Positions 1 to 6,888 of a stretch of 10,017 nt of DNA are shown here, piece by piece (positions within the stretch are counted from its first letter, which is position 1; each line of letters begins with the position of its first letter). A program made the translations under genes and the position numbers. The stretch spans positions 1 through 10,017 of the forward strand of contig JAHECJ010000020.1 in NCBI GenBank assembly GCA_024641805.1, read 5' to 3'. The notes under the pieces are model-generated. The model did not search any database, was not told the DNA's origin, and saw only the letters and a program-made list of their open reading frames with translations. Origin of the DNA: Desulfococcus sp. (lineage in GTDB: Bacteria > Desulfobacterota > Desulfobacteria > Desulfobacterales > Desulfosalsimonadaceae).

Positions 1-624
1 AACCTTTTTAAACAGCCCGATGGAAAAAATAAACAGACCGGCATACAGGTTTTCCCAGTTGATATTTTTGTTTTCCCGGCGGTCGAACTGCCCCATCATC
101 TCTTTGTGATGAACAATCGGTCCGGCAATCAACTGCGGGAAAAAGGTCACAAAAATCGAATAATTGACAAAACTGTGTTCTTTTGTTTCTCCCCGGAAAC
201 TGTCCACAAGGTAGGCAATCTGCTGAAACGTAAAAAATGAAATCGCAAGCGGAAGCGCCATCTCCAGAAGTTTCATGCCCATGCCGGTCAGCAGATTCAC
301 GTTTGTAATGAAGAAATCCGCATACTTGAAAAAAGCCAGAAGCCCCAAATTGACGGATACCCCAAAAACGAGCACCCCCTTTCGTTGATGGGCGTTTAAA
401 TGCCCTAAACGGGGTGACAGGGCCCTTCCGATAAAATAATTAAATACCACGGAAACGATTATAAGCGGGAGATATAGCCAGTTCCACCATGAATAAAAAA
501 AAAGACTGGCAACAAATAGGAAAACCTTCGAAAAACTCTGAAACCGGAAATGATTCAACAAAAAATAGACCGTCAGCGTCACCGGCAAAAACAGGAATAT
601 ATAGACATGTGAATTAAAGAGCAT
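1..624 (-). CDS. AlgI-like MBOAT family O-acyltransferase, N-terminal part (3' end beyond window)
   Basis: Reading the minus strand from the ATG at 624-622 gives 208 uninterrupted codons that run off the left edge. The protein opens MLFNSHVYIFLFLPVTL, a start typical of AlgI/PatA-type membrane-bound O-acyltransferases. Hydrophobic helices follow at about residues 7-24, 32-45, 50-66, 83-100 and 119-137. LPLAISFFTFQQIAYLVDSF (124-143) and FFPQLIAGPIVHHKEMMGQF (161-180) match conserved family segments. Known members move acetyl or other acyl groups across the inner membrane onto exported polysaccharides, usually with an AlgX/AlgJ-like SGNH partner. The region that normally carries the catalytic histidine lies outside the window, so activity cannot be judged. 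The gene begins 38 bp after the GT39-like gene and is probably co-transcribed; its Shine-Dalgarno sequence is weak. The family call is firm; the substrate is inferred from context. Confidence 0.9.
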   Translation of the reverse strand, partial: MLFNSHVYIFLFLPVTLTVYFLLNHFRFQSFSKVFLFVASLFFYSWWNWLYLPLIIVSVVFNYFIGRALSPRLGHLNAHQRKGVLVFGVSVNLGLLAFFKYADFFITNVNLLTGMGMKLLEMALPLAISFFTFQQIAYLVDSFRGETKEHSFVNYSIFVTFFPQLIAGPIVHHKEMMGQFDRRENKNINWENLYAGLFIFSIGLFKKV

Positions 625-662
625 TTTAAACCAAATAGATTGTTTGAATATGTGCCGGCTTT

Positions 663-2372
663 TTAATTGCGCTCATTGGAATGTTCCTCTTTGGCCATGG
701 GTTTCTCAATGCATTTATTGATATAGAGATAAACATTTTTTCCATCCAGCGTCTCTATTTTTCTCAACAGATCGAATCGTTGATCCCCGCTCACAATAGA
801 CCTGAATCGCTCCTGAAATGATTCGGACGGAAAGCGCAAATTGGCGCCCATCATCCCTTTATCCTGCAGAAAAACAAGATCAGCGTCCTGGATAGCTTGC
901 TCGAAATCCTTAATATTCCGCCTACAACTCATGTTTTCGAATCTGATGGGAAGCCCTTGCTGGAGAAACCACATCACAACATTCCCCATTCCAACCGGAC
1001 CTGAGTGCGTAAAAACAATCAAAGGGTTTTTCGGGAGCGGAAGCCCGGATATTTCGTTGACCGCCATTTCCCCGATATGCTTATAGTTGCGTCCGGTTTC
1101 CGAATTCATTACCCCGCTATAGGCCGGCCATTGATAGAGCATTACACCTGACACTGCCAGTAAGATGCTCAAGCTGGTAAAGATAAATCGTGATTGGACC
1201 CGAAAAGGCAAAATGCCTTTAGACATTTCGTTCAATAAGCAGGCAGCCCCAAAGATGAGGGTCGAATAAAATGCGCCGCCAAGAAACGGAGACTTCATTT
1301 GCGCCAAAGAACTGAGCAGATAAATTGATATGACTATGATCCACAACCCGCCGGCAAGTCTAATCCCCACATTGTCCCGCCTTGCAACTGCGGCAATTGT
1401 TCCAAAAAGCCAAAAACACCCGATGATCCATACCCCTTTTCCTAAATTACTTGCTAAGGAATGACCGGAAAGATAGTATCCAAAGTGCTGAAGCCAATCG
1501 GCCTGATACGTCCATATTGCCTTGTTTGCACCGAACAGGTTTTTCCAGAAATACTCCCACGTTTGAGACGCAAAAAAAACAAAGTACGGACCCGCAATCA
1601 TGCATGTCACTATCAAATAGACCAATGCGGTGCGGGCAATCCCTTGCCATGATAATGACCGGTGATCAAGCCATTCCATTGCAACCCGGCAGCATGCGGA
1701 CAGTCCGAAAACAATAATCGTCATGGCGAATGTCGACGGTTTAGCCAAAAGGGCGAATGAAAAGAGCACCGCATGAATTGCCGGTTGCCGCCAGTCACGA
1801 AAGTAATTACGACGGGAAACACCAAAGACGGCACAGAACCCAATCAACGTGGCCCAGCAAAGGTCGGGACGAAATTCAACCACCGCCATCGTTGCAAATG
1901 GCAATGAAAGAAAAAAAACCATCATTGCTAAACGCATCAAAAAGGGCAAATCGCGCAGGGTATAGCTAAGAAATGAAAGATATAAAAGAACCACCAGAAA
2001 GTTAAAAATATACGGCGAACTATCGTGGTATCCCAGCATTGCAAAAGCCGCCGCAGCCAACAGCGTTGAATACGGAGAATGAAAATTTAGATAAATTACT
2101 TTGGCAACGCCATTAAAGCCCGAACGGTTGAAGGCTTCAAGAATCGTTGTGGCGCTTAAGAAATAAACCACGTCATCATAATTGGGCAGTGATGAGAGAC
2201 GCCCCTTTTCAAAGGACGCATCGACACACCAGGCCGTGAATGAGGCGCCAAGGATCACGACGATCATTGCCATCATCATGGCTTTTTTTCTGTAATTGAC
2301 CACCGGTGATGACTGTGATTCCATCTTAGTGAAATTTCCTTTCGGGCTCCGGGAGGAACAATTCTCCTGCAC
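663..2372 (-). CDS. GT39/ArnT-like integral-membrane glycosyltransferase (GT-C fold)
   Basis: The 569-residue product has about ten to eleven hydrophobic helices between residues 32 and 414 and a soluble tail of about 150 residues. An acidic pair in a YDDVVY motif (65-70) lies in the first long loop, where GT-C enzymes keep their catalytic acidic residues. NFHSPYSTLLA (96-106) resembles the HPPLYYLL segment of PMT_2/GT39 proteins, and EFRPDLCWATL (166-176) resembles their RP-containing helix. Such enzymes transfer a sugar from a polyprenyl-phosphate donor on the periplasmic side. The GT2 enzyme encoded just upstream is a plausible donor supplier. The GTG start at 2372 directly follows the upstream TGA stop (TGAGTG), suggesting translational coupling. 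An ATG 16 codons in, at 2324, with AAAGGA 12 nt before it, would give a 553-residue product and is an equal candidate. The GT-C assignment is good; donor and acceptor are unknown. Confidence 0.78.
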   Translation of the reverse strand: MQENCSSRSPKGNFTKMESQSSPVVNYRKKAMMMAMIVVILGASFTAWCVDASFEKGRLSSLPNYDDVVYFLSATTILEAFNRSGFNGVAKVIYLNFHSPYSTLLAAAAFAMLGYHDSSPYIFNFLVVLLYLSFLSYTLRDLPFLMRLAMMVFFLSLPFATMAVVEFRPDLCWATLIGFCAVFGVSRRNYFRDWRQPAIHAVLFSFALLAKPSTFAMTIIVFGLSACCRVAMEWLDHRSLSWQGIARTALVYLIVTCMIAGPYFVFFASQTWEYFWKNLFGANKAIWTYQADWLQHFGYYLSGHSLASNLGKGVWIIGCFWLFGTIAAVARRDNVGIRLAGGLWIIVISIYLLSSLAQMKSPFLGGAFYSTLIFGAACLLNEMSKGILPFRVQSRFIFTSLSILLAVSGVMLYQWPAYSGVMNSETGRNYKHIGEMAVNEISGLPLPKNPLIVFTHSGPVGMGNVVMWFLQQGLPIRFENMSCRRNIKDFEQAIQDADLVFLQDKGMMGANLRFPSESFQERFRSIVSGDQRFDLLRKIETLDGKNVYLYINKCIEKPMAKEEHSNERN

Positions 2373-3155
2373 TCACGACCTGGTTTTAGCCTGAAAAGTC
2401 CGATCCACATACCGCTTCGCCCGCATGACCTCTGCCAGCATCGGCAATGAATGTTTCAGAAGGCTCACCCTGCCTCCGGGAATATCCTGCCAGTCTATAG
2501 GAAACTCACCAATCATGAAACCCAGTTTAGCGGCAAGCATCAAAAGCTCGACATCAAAAGCAAAACCCGTGGTGTGCATATGCGGCGAAATCGCTTCATA
2601 GACTTCTCTCCGCAGAATTTTCAATCCGCATTGGGTATCATAAATGATTAATCCTGAAATCAAGGACACCAAAGTGGCAAAGACTCTTCCGCCCAAATGC
2701 CGGATCAAACGCCGCTCAACCGCATGCCCGGCCATTTTAATCCGACTGCCGATTAAGACATCCACATCAGGGGCATCGTTTCGCATATGCATTAAAGCGC
2801 GCCGAAATTCTGCTGCGGATACGGCGCCGTCCGCATCCACAAAGGCCAGAAAGTCTTCCCCCGAATTCTTCTTCCAGCCGGTAATCACAGCAGCTCCCTT
2901 ACCTTGATTTTTTCCCAATGTCAGCGGAGGCAAAATCGCAGGAGCATTGATAACTTGTAACCGCTCTGTCCTCGTCTGTTCGATCATCAATTCAAGCTTG
3001 CGAAAACCATCGGCGCCAGACCCGTCATCCGACACCTGTATCGTTACCCACTCCGGCAATGTAGCCCTCAAATCGGCCAGGTACGGCTCTAACCGTTCAG
3101 TATCCTCATAATGCGGGATGACCAGAAAACAGCGGATCATTTTATTGTCATTCAT
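2373..3155 (-). CDS. GT2 glycosyltransferase, DPM1/ALG5-like polyprenyl-phosphate sugar synthase
   Basis: The 260-residue product is a GT-A fold GT2 enzyme. CFLVIPHYED (9-18) is the first strand, VSDDGSG (41-47) the nucleotide-binding acidic motif, GKNQGKGAAVITGW (81-94) the typical loop, and FVDADGA (105-111) the DXD motif. GSR (136-138), YDTQCGLKILRR (172-183) and FAFDVELL (198-205) are hallmarks of dolichyl/undecaprenyl-phosphate mannose or glucose synthases. The likely reaction is sugar transfer from a nucleotide sugar to undecaprenyl phosphate at the cytoplasmic face. No C-terminal membrane helices are visible, so it resembles the ALG5/DPM1 catalytic core rather than the GtrB form with two helices. 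The frame is open back to a TTG at 3173, but the ATG at 3155 has AAGGA 5 nt upstream and is preferred. It abuts the GT39-like gene, its probable functional partner. The sugar is not predictable. Confidence 0.87.
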   Translation of the reverse strand: MNDNKMIRCFLVIPHYEDTERLEPYLADLRATLPEWVTIQVSDDGSGADGFRKLELMIEQTRTERLQVINAPAILPPLTLGKNQGKGAAVITGWKKNSGEDFLAFVDADGAVSAAEFRRALMHMRNDAPDVDVLIGSRIKMAGHAVERRLIRHLGGRVFATLVSLISGLIIYDTQCGLKILRREVYEAISPHMHTTGFAFDVELLMLAAKLGFMIGEFPIDWQDIPGGRVSLLKHSLPMLAEVMRAKRYVDRTFQAKTRS

Positions 3156-3160
3156 GTTCA

Positions 3161-3165
3161 TCCTT
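3161..3165 (-). promoter_or_regulatory. Ribosome binding site deciding the GT2 start
   Basis: AAGGA on the minus strand lies 5 nt before the ATG at 3155. It favours that ATG over the upstream TTG (3173) and the ATG at 3161, which overlaps the site itself. Confidence 0.55.
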
Positions 3166-3241
3166 GCGGTCAATTTGAGCCGGATTTCACCGCCGTATTT
3201 AACCTTTTTAACCGCCTGTCAGCGAGAACTCACCTTGGTCC

Positions 3242-4504
3242 TCACCGCTTCTTTTTGCCCTTGACACTCAACCGCTCAATTAACTCCAGCCGTTCTTTAC
3301 ATACATTGTATAACTTATTGATTTCATTGCCTTGAAGTAAGCTTTGGGCTTGCAGATCCTTCACAGCGCTGGCGAGCCGGTTAATTTCCGCTTCTTTTTT
3401 GTTAATCTCCTCCTCTTTATTGATGATCTCTTCCTCTTTTTTGTTAATTTCCGCTTCTTTTTTGTTGATTTCTTCTTCTTTCCTGGTAATTTCCACTTCT
3501 TTTCGGTTAATCTCTTCTTCTTTTTTTTGATTTTCAATCACCAGTTTTTCACACAATATTTTCCGATCATGCGCCGCTTCGCTTAACGATTGAATCGTTG
3601 TCTGCGAGACCTGACTTTCTTCTCTAAGTTTAGCAGTCAAACGATCGACTTCCGCTTTTAGATTAAAAATCTCTCCCTGGGAAACATTGCCCGGATGCGT
3701 TTCATCTGTTTCAATATTATTTTTAAGCTCCTCATACCAATGGATCGAATTTTCATATCCTGAATTTTTTAGTAGTGACGGGTAGAGCGCCTCAAAAAAT
3801 CCTCCCGATTTCCGGTCGAAATAATTTTTCCAGTCGCCGGCGATTCCTTTGCGGTAATGGCTCGCTGAATTCTCATCACCCTGTTTCCGGCCGCTTCGCT
3901 TATAAAATGAAAACTCCGCCACTACTTTTGAGATATCATCATCACCCACCTGCCATCCTAAAAATCGGGCTATTTTACTAAATTCCGGCACCTGCTGATT
4001 CAGAATATTTTCATAGCTCGTCACATACACATTGGCCGGCAAATTACTTTTGTTATCACTCCAGGAATCATACGTTTCTTTCCATACATTAAATCTCAAA
4101 ATCGAAAGCGCCAGGCGGGCTCTAATCGAAACCGACAGCATAAGGTTACGCCATATCCCGGTAACTCTATTGGCGGTATGGCTGTAACATTGCGAATACA
4201 TCCAGGAAACCAGCATATCCCGAGGGTCACGCAAAATAATCACTGCACGATCATTTTTATCCGCGACCTCCTGCCAAATGGGAAAAGAAATATCATACAC
4301 CGGGGCGAAAAAACTGCCGCTTTCTGCTTCACGCCATTGTTCCTGAAACAAAACTGGATTTTTTAGGGGATCCAGCTCATTTTCCAAAGGCTTCACCAGA
4401 AAAAAGCCATTTCGCGACGCGATGGACGGCGCTGAAAGGACATCGCGAACCCACTGGCTTCCTGTTTTGGGAACGGTTATTAATGCAGTTCTGTATTCCG
4501 GCAT
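3242..4504 (-). CDS. Sulfotransferase with long heptad-repeat helical C-terminal tail
   Basis: Residues 1-257 form a PAPS-dependent sulfotransferase domain. TVPKTGSQWVRDVL (10-23) is the 5'-phosphosulfate loop, VIILRDPRDMLVSWMYS (88-104) carries the Arg/Ser of the 3'-phosphate site, and RKGIAGDWKNYF (218-229) is the C-terminal RKGxxGDW motif. It would sulfate a hydroxyl, here probably on a cytoplasmic glycan. From about 278 to the KGKKKR end the chain is predicted helical and highly charged. Residues 327-375 are seven consecutive heptads of KKEEEIN type, with usually one hydrophobic residue each, so the tail may be a weak coiled coil or a single alpha helix. Typical family members end near 260-300 residues, so the tail is an extension. 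The ATG at 4504 (GGGGA 10 nt upstream) is chosen; the GTG at 4531 is possible and adds nine residues. The domain resembles that of the preceding gene. Confidence 0.88.
   Translation of the reverse strand: MPEYRTALITVPKTGSQWVRDVLSAPSIASRNGFFLVKPLENELDPLKNPVLFQEQWREAESGSFFAPVYDISFPIWQEVADKNDRAVIILRDPRDMLVSWMYSQCYSHTANRVTGIWRNLMLSVSIRARLALSILRFNVWKETYDSWSDNKSNLPANVYVTSYENILNQQVPEFSKIARFLGWQVGDDDISKVVAEFSFYKRSGRKQGDENSASHYRKGIAGDWKNYFDRKSGGFFEALYPSLLKNSGYENSIHWYEELKNNIETDETHPGNVSQGEIFNLKAEVDRLTAKLREESQVSQTTIQSLSEAAHDRKILCEKLVIENQKKEEEINRKEVEITRKEEEINKKEAEINKKEEEIINKEEEINKKEAEINRLASAVKDLQAQSLLQGNEINKLYNVCKERLELIERLSVKGKKKR
3380..3526 (-). repeat. Seven tandem 21-bp units encoding heptads
   Basis: Exactly seven 21-bp units lie in frame inside the sulfotransferase gene, each encoding one KKEEEIN-like heptad. 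On the plus strand units begin gttaat, gatgat, gttgat or ggtaat and end in T-rich runs. The units at 3380-3400 and 3443-3463 are identical; the others differ at a few positions, mostly keeping Glu, Lys/Arg and Ile. The near-identity suggests growth by unit duplication, and copy number could change in steps of seven residues without frameshifting. Confidence 0.93.
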
Positions 4505-4605
4505 CACCGATGCATCCCCATCAATAAGCACTTCATTCTTTCAGATTTCCGCATAATGATTAAAACGATACGTCATTATTTAACAGCAGGCTGCAACCAC
4601 AATAA

Positions 4606-5370
4606 TTATGGATGCCAATTCGAATTCTTTTCATATCCGGTTTCAATCAGCACGTTGCCAAACCGCTCTTTAAACTCTTTGGTTAATTTCTTATCAAAAT
4701 AATTCCGCCAGTCACCGCTGATGCCTTTACGATGATGTGAGTTCACATCTTCTTCTCCCGGCTTTCGGCCGGCCCGCTTTTCAAATGAATGCCGGTCAAT
4801 GGCCTCAGCCAGCGCCTTGTCACTGACCTGTATGTTGCAGTAGGATATAATTTTTTCAAAGCCGGCCTGTTCATCCTTGTTCAGATCTTCATAGCGCACC
4901 AGCAGATCCTCACTGTTGATCCATGTTTTCTGGATTTCAGCAGACACATGCAGTCTTTTTTCCATGAGCAGCATCATTCCGTCGACAACTTCTTTGGCTC
5001 TTAATGCCTCCCTTAGCTCCTGCTGGACTTGATTCACTATCTGATGGCTGTTTCTCACACTGAAATACTGTGAAACCAGTGTATCGCGTAAATCCCTGAT
5101 AACGATAAATACTTTCCGGGTCTCCGGCGGGTTGGCTTCAAGAAATACCGGTTGCGGCAAATAAACACACGGATATATCCGCCCAGGAATAATCGGCTGG
5201 TCAGTGACATGCTTTGCGGCTATCTGAGGGGCAATAATACGATTTTGCGCAACCTCGCTTAAAATAGCTAAAACCCACTGGGATCCGGATTTGTAATGGG
5301 TGATATGAAAGACCGTCGGCAGGGCCGCTTCGGCGTCTTTTTTTAATTTAAACAATTCCTTAATTTTCAT
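4606..5370 (-). CDS. Sulfotransferase family protein
   Basis: The 254-residue product has the PAPS-dependent sulfotransferase layout. ITHYKSGSQWVLAIL (23-37) is the 5'-phosphosulfate loop, with Tyr where Pro is usual but the key Lys27 kept. FIVIRDLRDTLVSQYFS (88-104) is the 3'-phosphate site, LLVRYEDL (156-163) a conserved strand, and RKGISGDWRNYFDKKL (214-229) the C-terminal motif. It resembles the next gene downstream, sharing SGSQW, the region around the GRK motif and the RKG.GDW.NYFD block, so the two probably arose by duplication and then diverged. It lacks the helical tail and has a normal family length. The frame is open to a TTG at 5418, but the ATG at 5370 with AGGA 9 nt upstream is the better start. 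Its neighbours imply polysaccharide sulfation; the target sugar is unknown. Confidence 0.88.
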   Translation of the reverse strand: MKIKELFKLKKDAEAALPTVFHITHYKSGSQWVLAILSEVAQNRIIAPQIAAKHVTDQPIIPGRIYPCVYLPQPVFLEANPPETRKVFIVIRDLRDTLVSQYFSVRNSHQIVNQVQQELREALRAKEVVDGMMLLMEKRLHVSAEIQKTWINSEDLLVRYEDLNKDEQAGFEKIISYCNIQVSDKALAEAIDRHSFEKRAGRKPGEEDVNSHHRKGISGDWRNYFDKKLTKEFKERFGNVLIETGYEKNSNWHP

Positions 5371-5379
5371 CTGATTTTT

Positions 5380-5383
5380 TCCT
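5380..5383 (-). promoter_or_regulatory. Ribosome binding site deciding a sulfotransferase start
   Basis: AGGA sits 9 nt before the ATG at 5370. The alternative TTG at 5418 is a weak start codon and would add 16 residues (opening MAASNVASF) that match no family element. Confidence 0.45.
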
Positions 5384-5448
5384 GATGTCGAGAATGATGC
5401 AACATTGGAAGCAGCCAAAAATTACACCCAAAAAAAGAACCCCATATT

Positions 5449-6228
5449 TTATGAATCTTTTTTTCGTTTCGCGACGATTGTGGTAACATTGATATTTCGT
5501 TTTCTTGTTCTACAATCATATGAATTTGTTGACAACGAAGTTATTTCAAATCCCATCAACCCGAGAGCTTCTCTATAGAGTCCGGTAGACATGATCCACC
5601 ATCCACGACCGAGTTCATTGTCAGAGCATGGGATCAATTTTTGCAGAGGCGTGTCATTGGAAAAAACCCCTTCGGTGATAACTAAAACATCACTGCTAAA
5701 TTCTCCTGCTTGAATCAGAGCCCCTAAAGGATCTCGCAAATGCACTAAAATCTGGGACACCAGAACCACATCAAACAGCCCTATCTGTTCCGGCATTCTG
5801 TATATGTCTCCATATACTACTTTAGCATTTGAATTAAGCAGGCGATGTGAAAGCCAATAGGAATTCTTCATTTTTTCTAGATTATTTCGAATACTCTGCA
5901 ACCTTTGCTTGGCATCCTGTTCCGTCACATGTCTCTTAAACCGAGGGTACTGAATTTGGTATTCATTATCGGCGTCAAAAGAAACAACCTGAGCCCCTTT
6001 TTTCTCCATTTCAAAGGTTAAAAATCCACTGGCAGTGCCTACATCAAGGACTCGTTTGCCAGAGACATCCACATATCCCAAATAATCATCAATGCGACCA
6101 CGAAGATCCCAACCGCCATGGACCGTTCCAAACCCAGGCAAATCAATTGAGTGATAGAACCAACATTCCTCCAAGCTTTTTACTTGTCTACTAGTCGCAT
6201 AAATCGATTCGGCCCAAGTATTATTCAT
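5449..6228 (-). CDS. Class I SAM-dependent methyltransferase
   Basis: The 259-residue product is a Rossmann-fold methyltransferase. RVLDVGTASGFLTFEM (59-74) is the SAM-binding motif I, VVSFDAD (81-87) ends strand 2 with acidic residues for the ribose, VVYGDIY (137-143) is the adenine-side strand, and FDVVLVSQILVHLRDP (152-167) is motif IV and the following helix. The N-terminal stretch FYHSIDLPGFGTVHGGWDLR (24-43) is like that of CmoB/DUF1698-type methyltransferases found in polysaccharide clusters. It probably methylates a sugar or a biosynthetic intermediate; no residue fixes the substrate. The start at 6228 is supported by GGAGGAG 11 nt upstream. The gene follows the AT-rich gap with the transposase remnant, and the next sulfotransferase lies 78 bp downstream. 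Its base composition looks lower in GC than the transporter genes, which may mean separate acquisition. Confidence 0.87.
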   Translation of the reverse strand: MNNTWAESIYATSRQVKSLEECWFYHSIDLPGFGTVHGGWDLRGRIDDYLGYVDVSGKRVLDVGTASGFLTFEMEKKGAQVVSFDADNEYQIQYPRFKRHVTEQDAKQRLQSIRNNLEKMKNSYWLSHRLLNSNAKVVYGDIYRMPEQIGLFDVVLVSQILVHLRDPLGALIQAGEFSSDVLVITEGVFSNDTPLQKLIPCSDNELGRGWWIMSTGLYREALGLMGFEITSLSTNSYDCRTRKRNINVTTIVAKRKKDS

Positions 6229-6239
6229 AATCTGATTTT

Positions 6240-6246
6240 CTCCTCC
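6240..6246 (-). promoter_or_regulatory. Strong Shine-Dalgarno of the methyltransferase
   Basis: GGAGGAG lies 11 nt upstream of the ATG at 6228. It is the best ribosome binding site in the window, fitting a gene that starts fresh after a gap rather than by coupling. Confidence 0.6.
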
Positions 6247-6263
6247 GAACTTAAAATTTCTAA

Positions 6264-6677
6264 TTATTGCTTTCTAAATTTCAAAAATTTAATAACTGAT
6301 ATTATCTTATCTTCGTTAAAACCTAAGATATTTAAATAATAATCTTTTGACTCAAAATACAGTCGCCAATAACTTGCTTTGTTCTGAATATTTACCGATA
6401 ATTCAGCAAAGCAACTTTACCTTTAAAAAATCCAATCACAAACACTATGCTAAATTCTGGGGAGAACTTTCAAACACATATATACATAATCTAACCTCAA
6501 GTGTCCTTCCCGCAATTCGACTACTCTTTGACGAAATAGATCTCTTATGATCTCTCCGACCCTTTGCTTAAATTGCCCGAACAATCTTTTTGGTCGGTAT
6601 TTTGAGACGATCACAAAATGGTATTTACAATCCCACCTTACCCAGTATGTTCGGTTTTTGAGTAAAATGGTTTGCAA
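6264..6677 (-). pseudogene. Decayed IS200-type transposase TnpA (Y1/HUH family)
   Basis: Three reading-frame pieces together give a nearly full-length TnpA of about 138 residues. Piece 1 (6677 to about 6456) includes WDCKYHFVIVSKYRPKRLFG and EGHLRLDYVYM. Piece 2 (6454-6395) reads FSIVFVIGFFKGKVAL, matching YSVSQVMGFLKGKSAL of IS200 proteins after a one-base shift. Piece 3 (about 6407 to the TAA at 6264) reads YFESKDYYLNILGFNEDKI, matching FWARGYYVSTVGLNEDKI, after another shift. The family DHVHM motif is DYVYM here, so both metal-binding histidines are lost. The catalytic tyrosine of the KYI-type helix aligns with Val in IISVIKF. Two frameshifts and three lost catalytic residues make it inactive. 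No neighbouring TnpB gene or clear terminal hairpin was found. Family matches are from memory of IS200 sequences. Confidence 0.8.
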
Positions 6678-6888
6678 TGTCTCGGGCACCACGGTCCTCT
6701 CTTTTACCACATTGTTAATAACAGCCTAGACCCAATGGAAACCTGTTTTATAACGGGGAATAATAAAAAACCGTCGGCTTTGAGATCCCGGGTTATTTTC
6801 TTTATTTAAACAATTAGTTAACCTTAATTTATTTTTTTATGACACGGAACATTCTATACAGTTTTCATTATTATACACAAGCTGTAAA
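6678..6888. other. AT-rich non-coding spacer
   Basis: Between the transposase remnant and the stop of the downstream-facing sulfotransferase no convincing gene is seen on either strand. The stretch is rich in A and T runs, especially 6795-6875. It holds one possible terminator hairpin and may include the worn end of the IS200 element. With the remnant it forms a 660-bp gap (6229-6888), by far the longest in the window. Confidence 0.6.
6764..6794 (-). terminator. Possible rho-independent terminator
   Basis: On the minus strand AACCCGG (6794-6788) can pair with CCG and GGTT (6777-6775 and 6772-6769), with a two-base bulge and a ten-base loop. A run of Ts follows directly (6770-6765). It lies about 95 bp after the sulfotransferase stop at 6889. 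The bulge and distance make it only a candidate; it could also be a relic IS200 end hairpin. Confidence 0.3.

Noticed and set aside
3380..3526. CRISPR-like array
   Set aside because: The units are contiguous 21-mers with no spacers and stay in frame within a coding sequence.
3344..3586. Plus-strand open frame rich in Phe and Leu
   Set aside because: It is the antisense reading of the heptad repeat; the FFFVNF-like pattern is just the complement of Glu/Lys/Asn codons, with no supporting start signal.
4553..4579. Inverted repeat ATAATGA/TCATTAT with a 13-nt loop before the tailed sulfotransferase
   Set aside because: A seven-base AT-rich match in an AT-rich intergenic stretch is easily due to chance, and no T-run follows for a terminator.
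6264..6340. Possible promoter elements upstream of the methyltransferase
   Set aside because: AT-rich hexamers resembling -10 boxes are abundant here, but no -35 match at proper spacing stands out.
6450..6710. Intact small gene of 86 codons
   Set aside because: Its sequence is the first two-thirds of an IS200 TnpA; the continuation lies in other frames, so it is a fragment of a pseudogene, not a separate gene.
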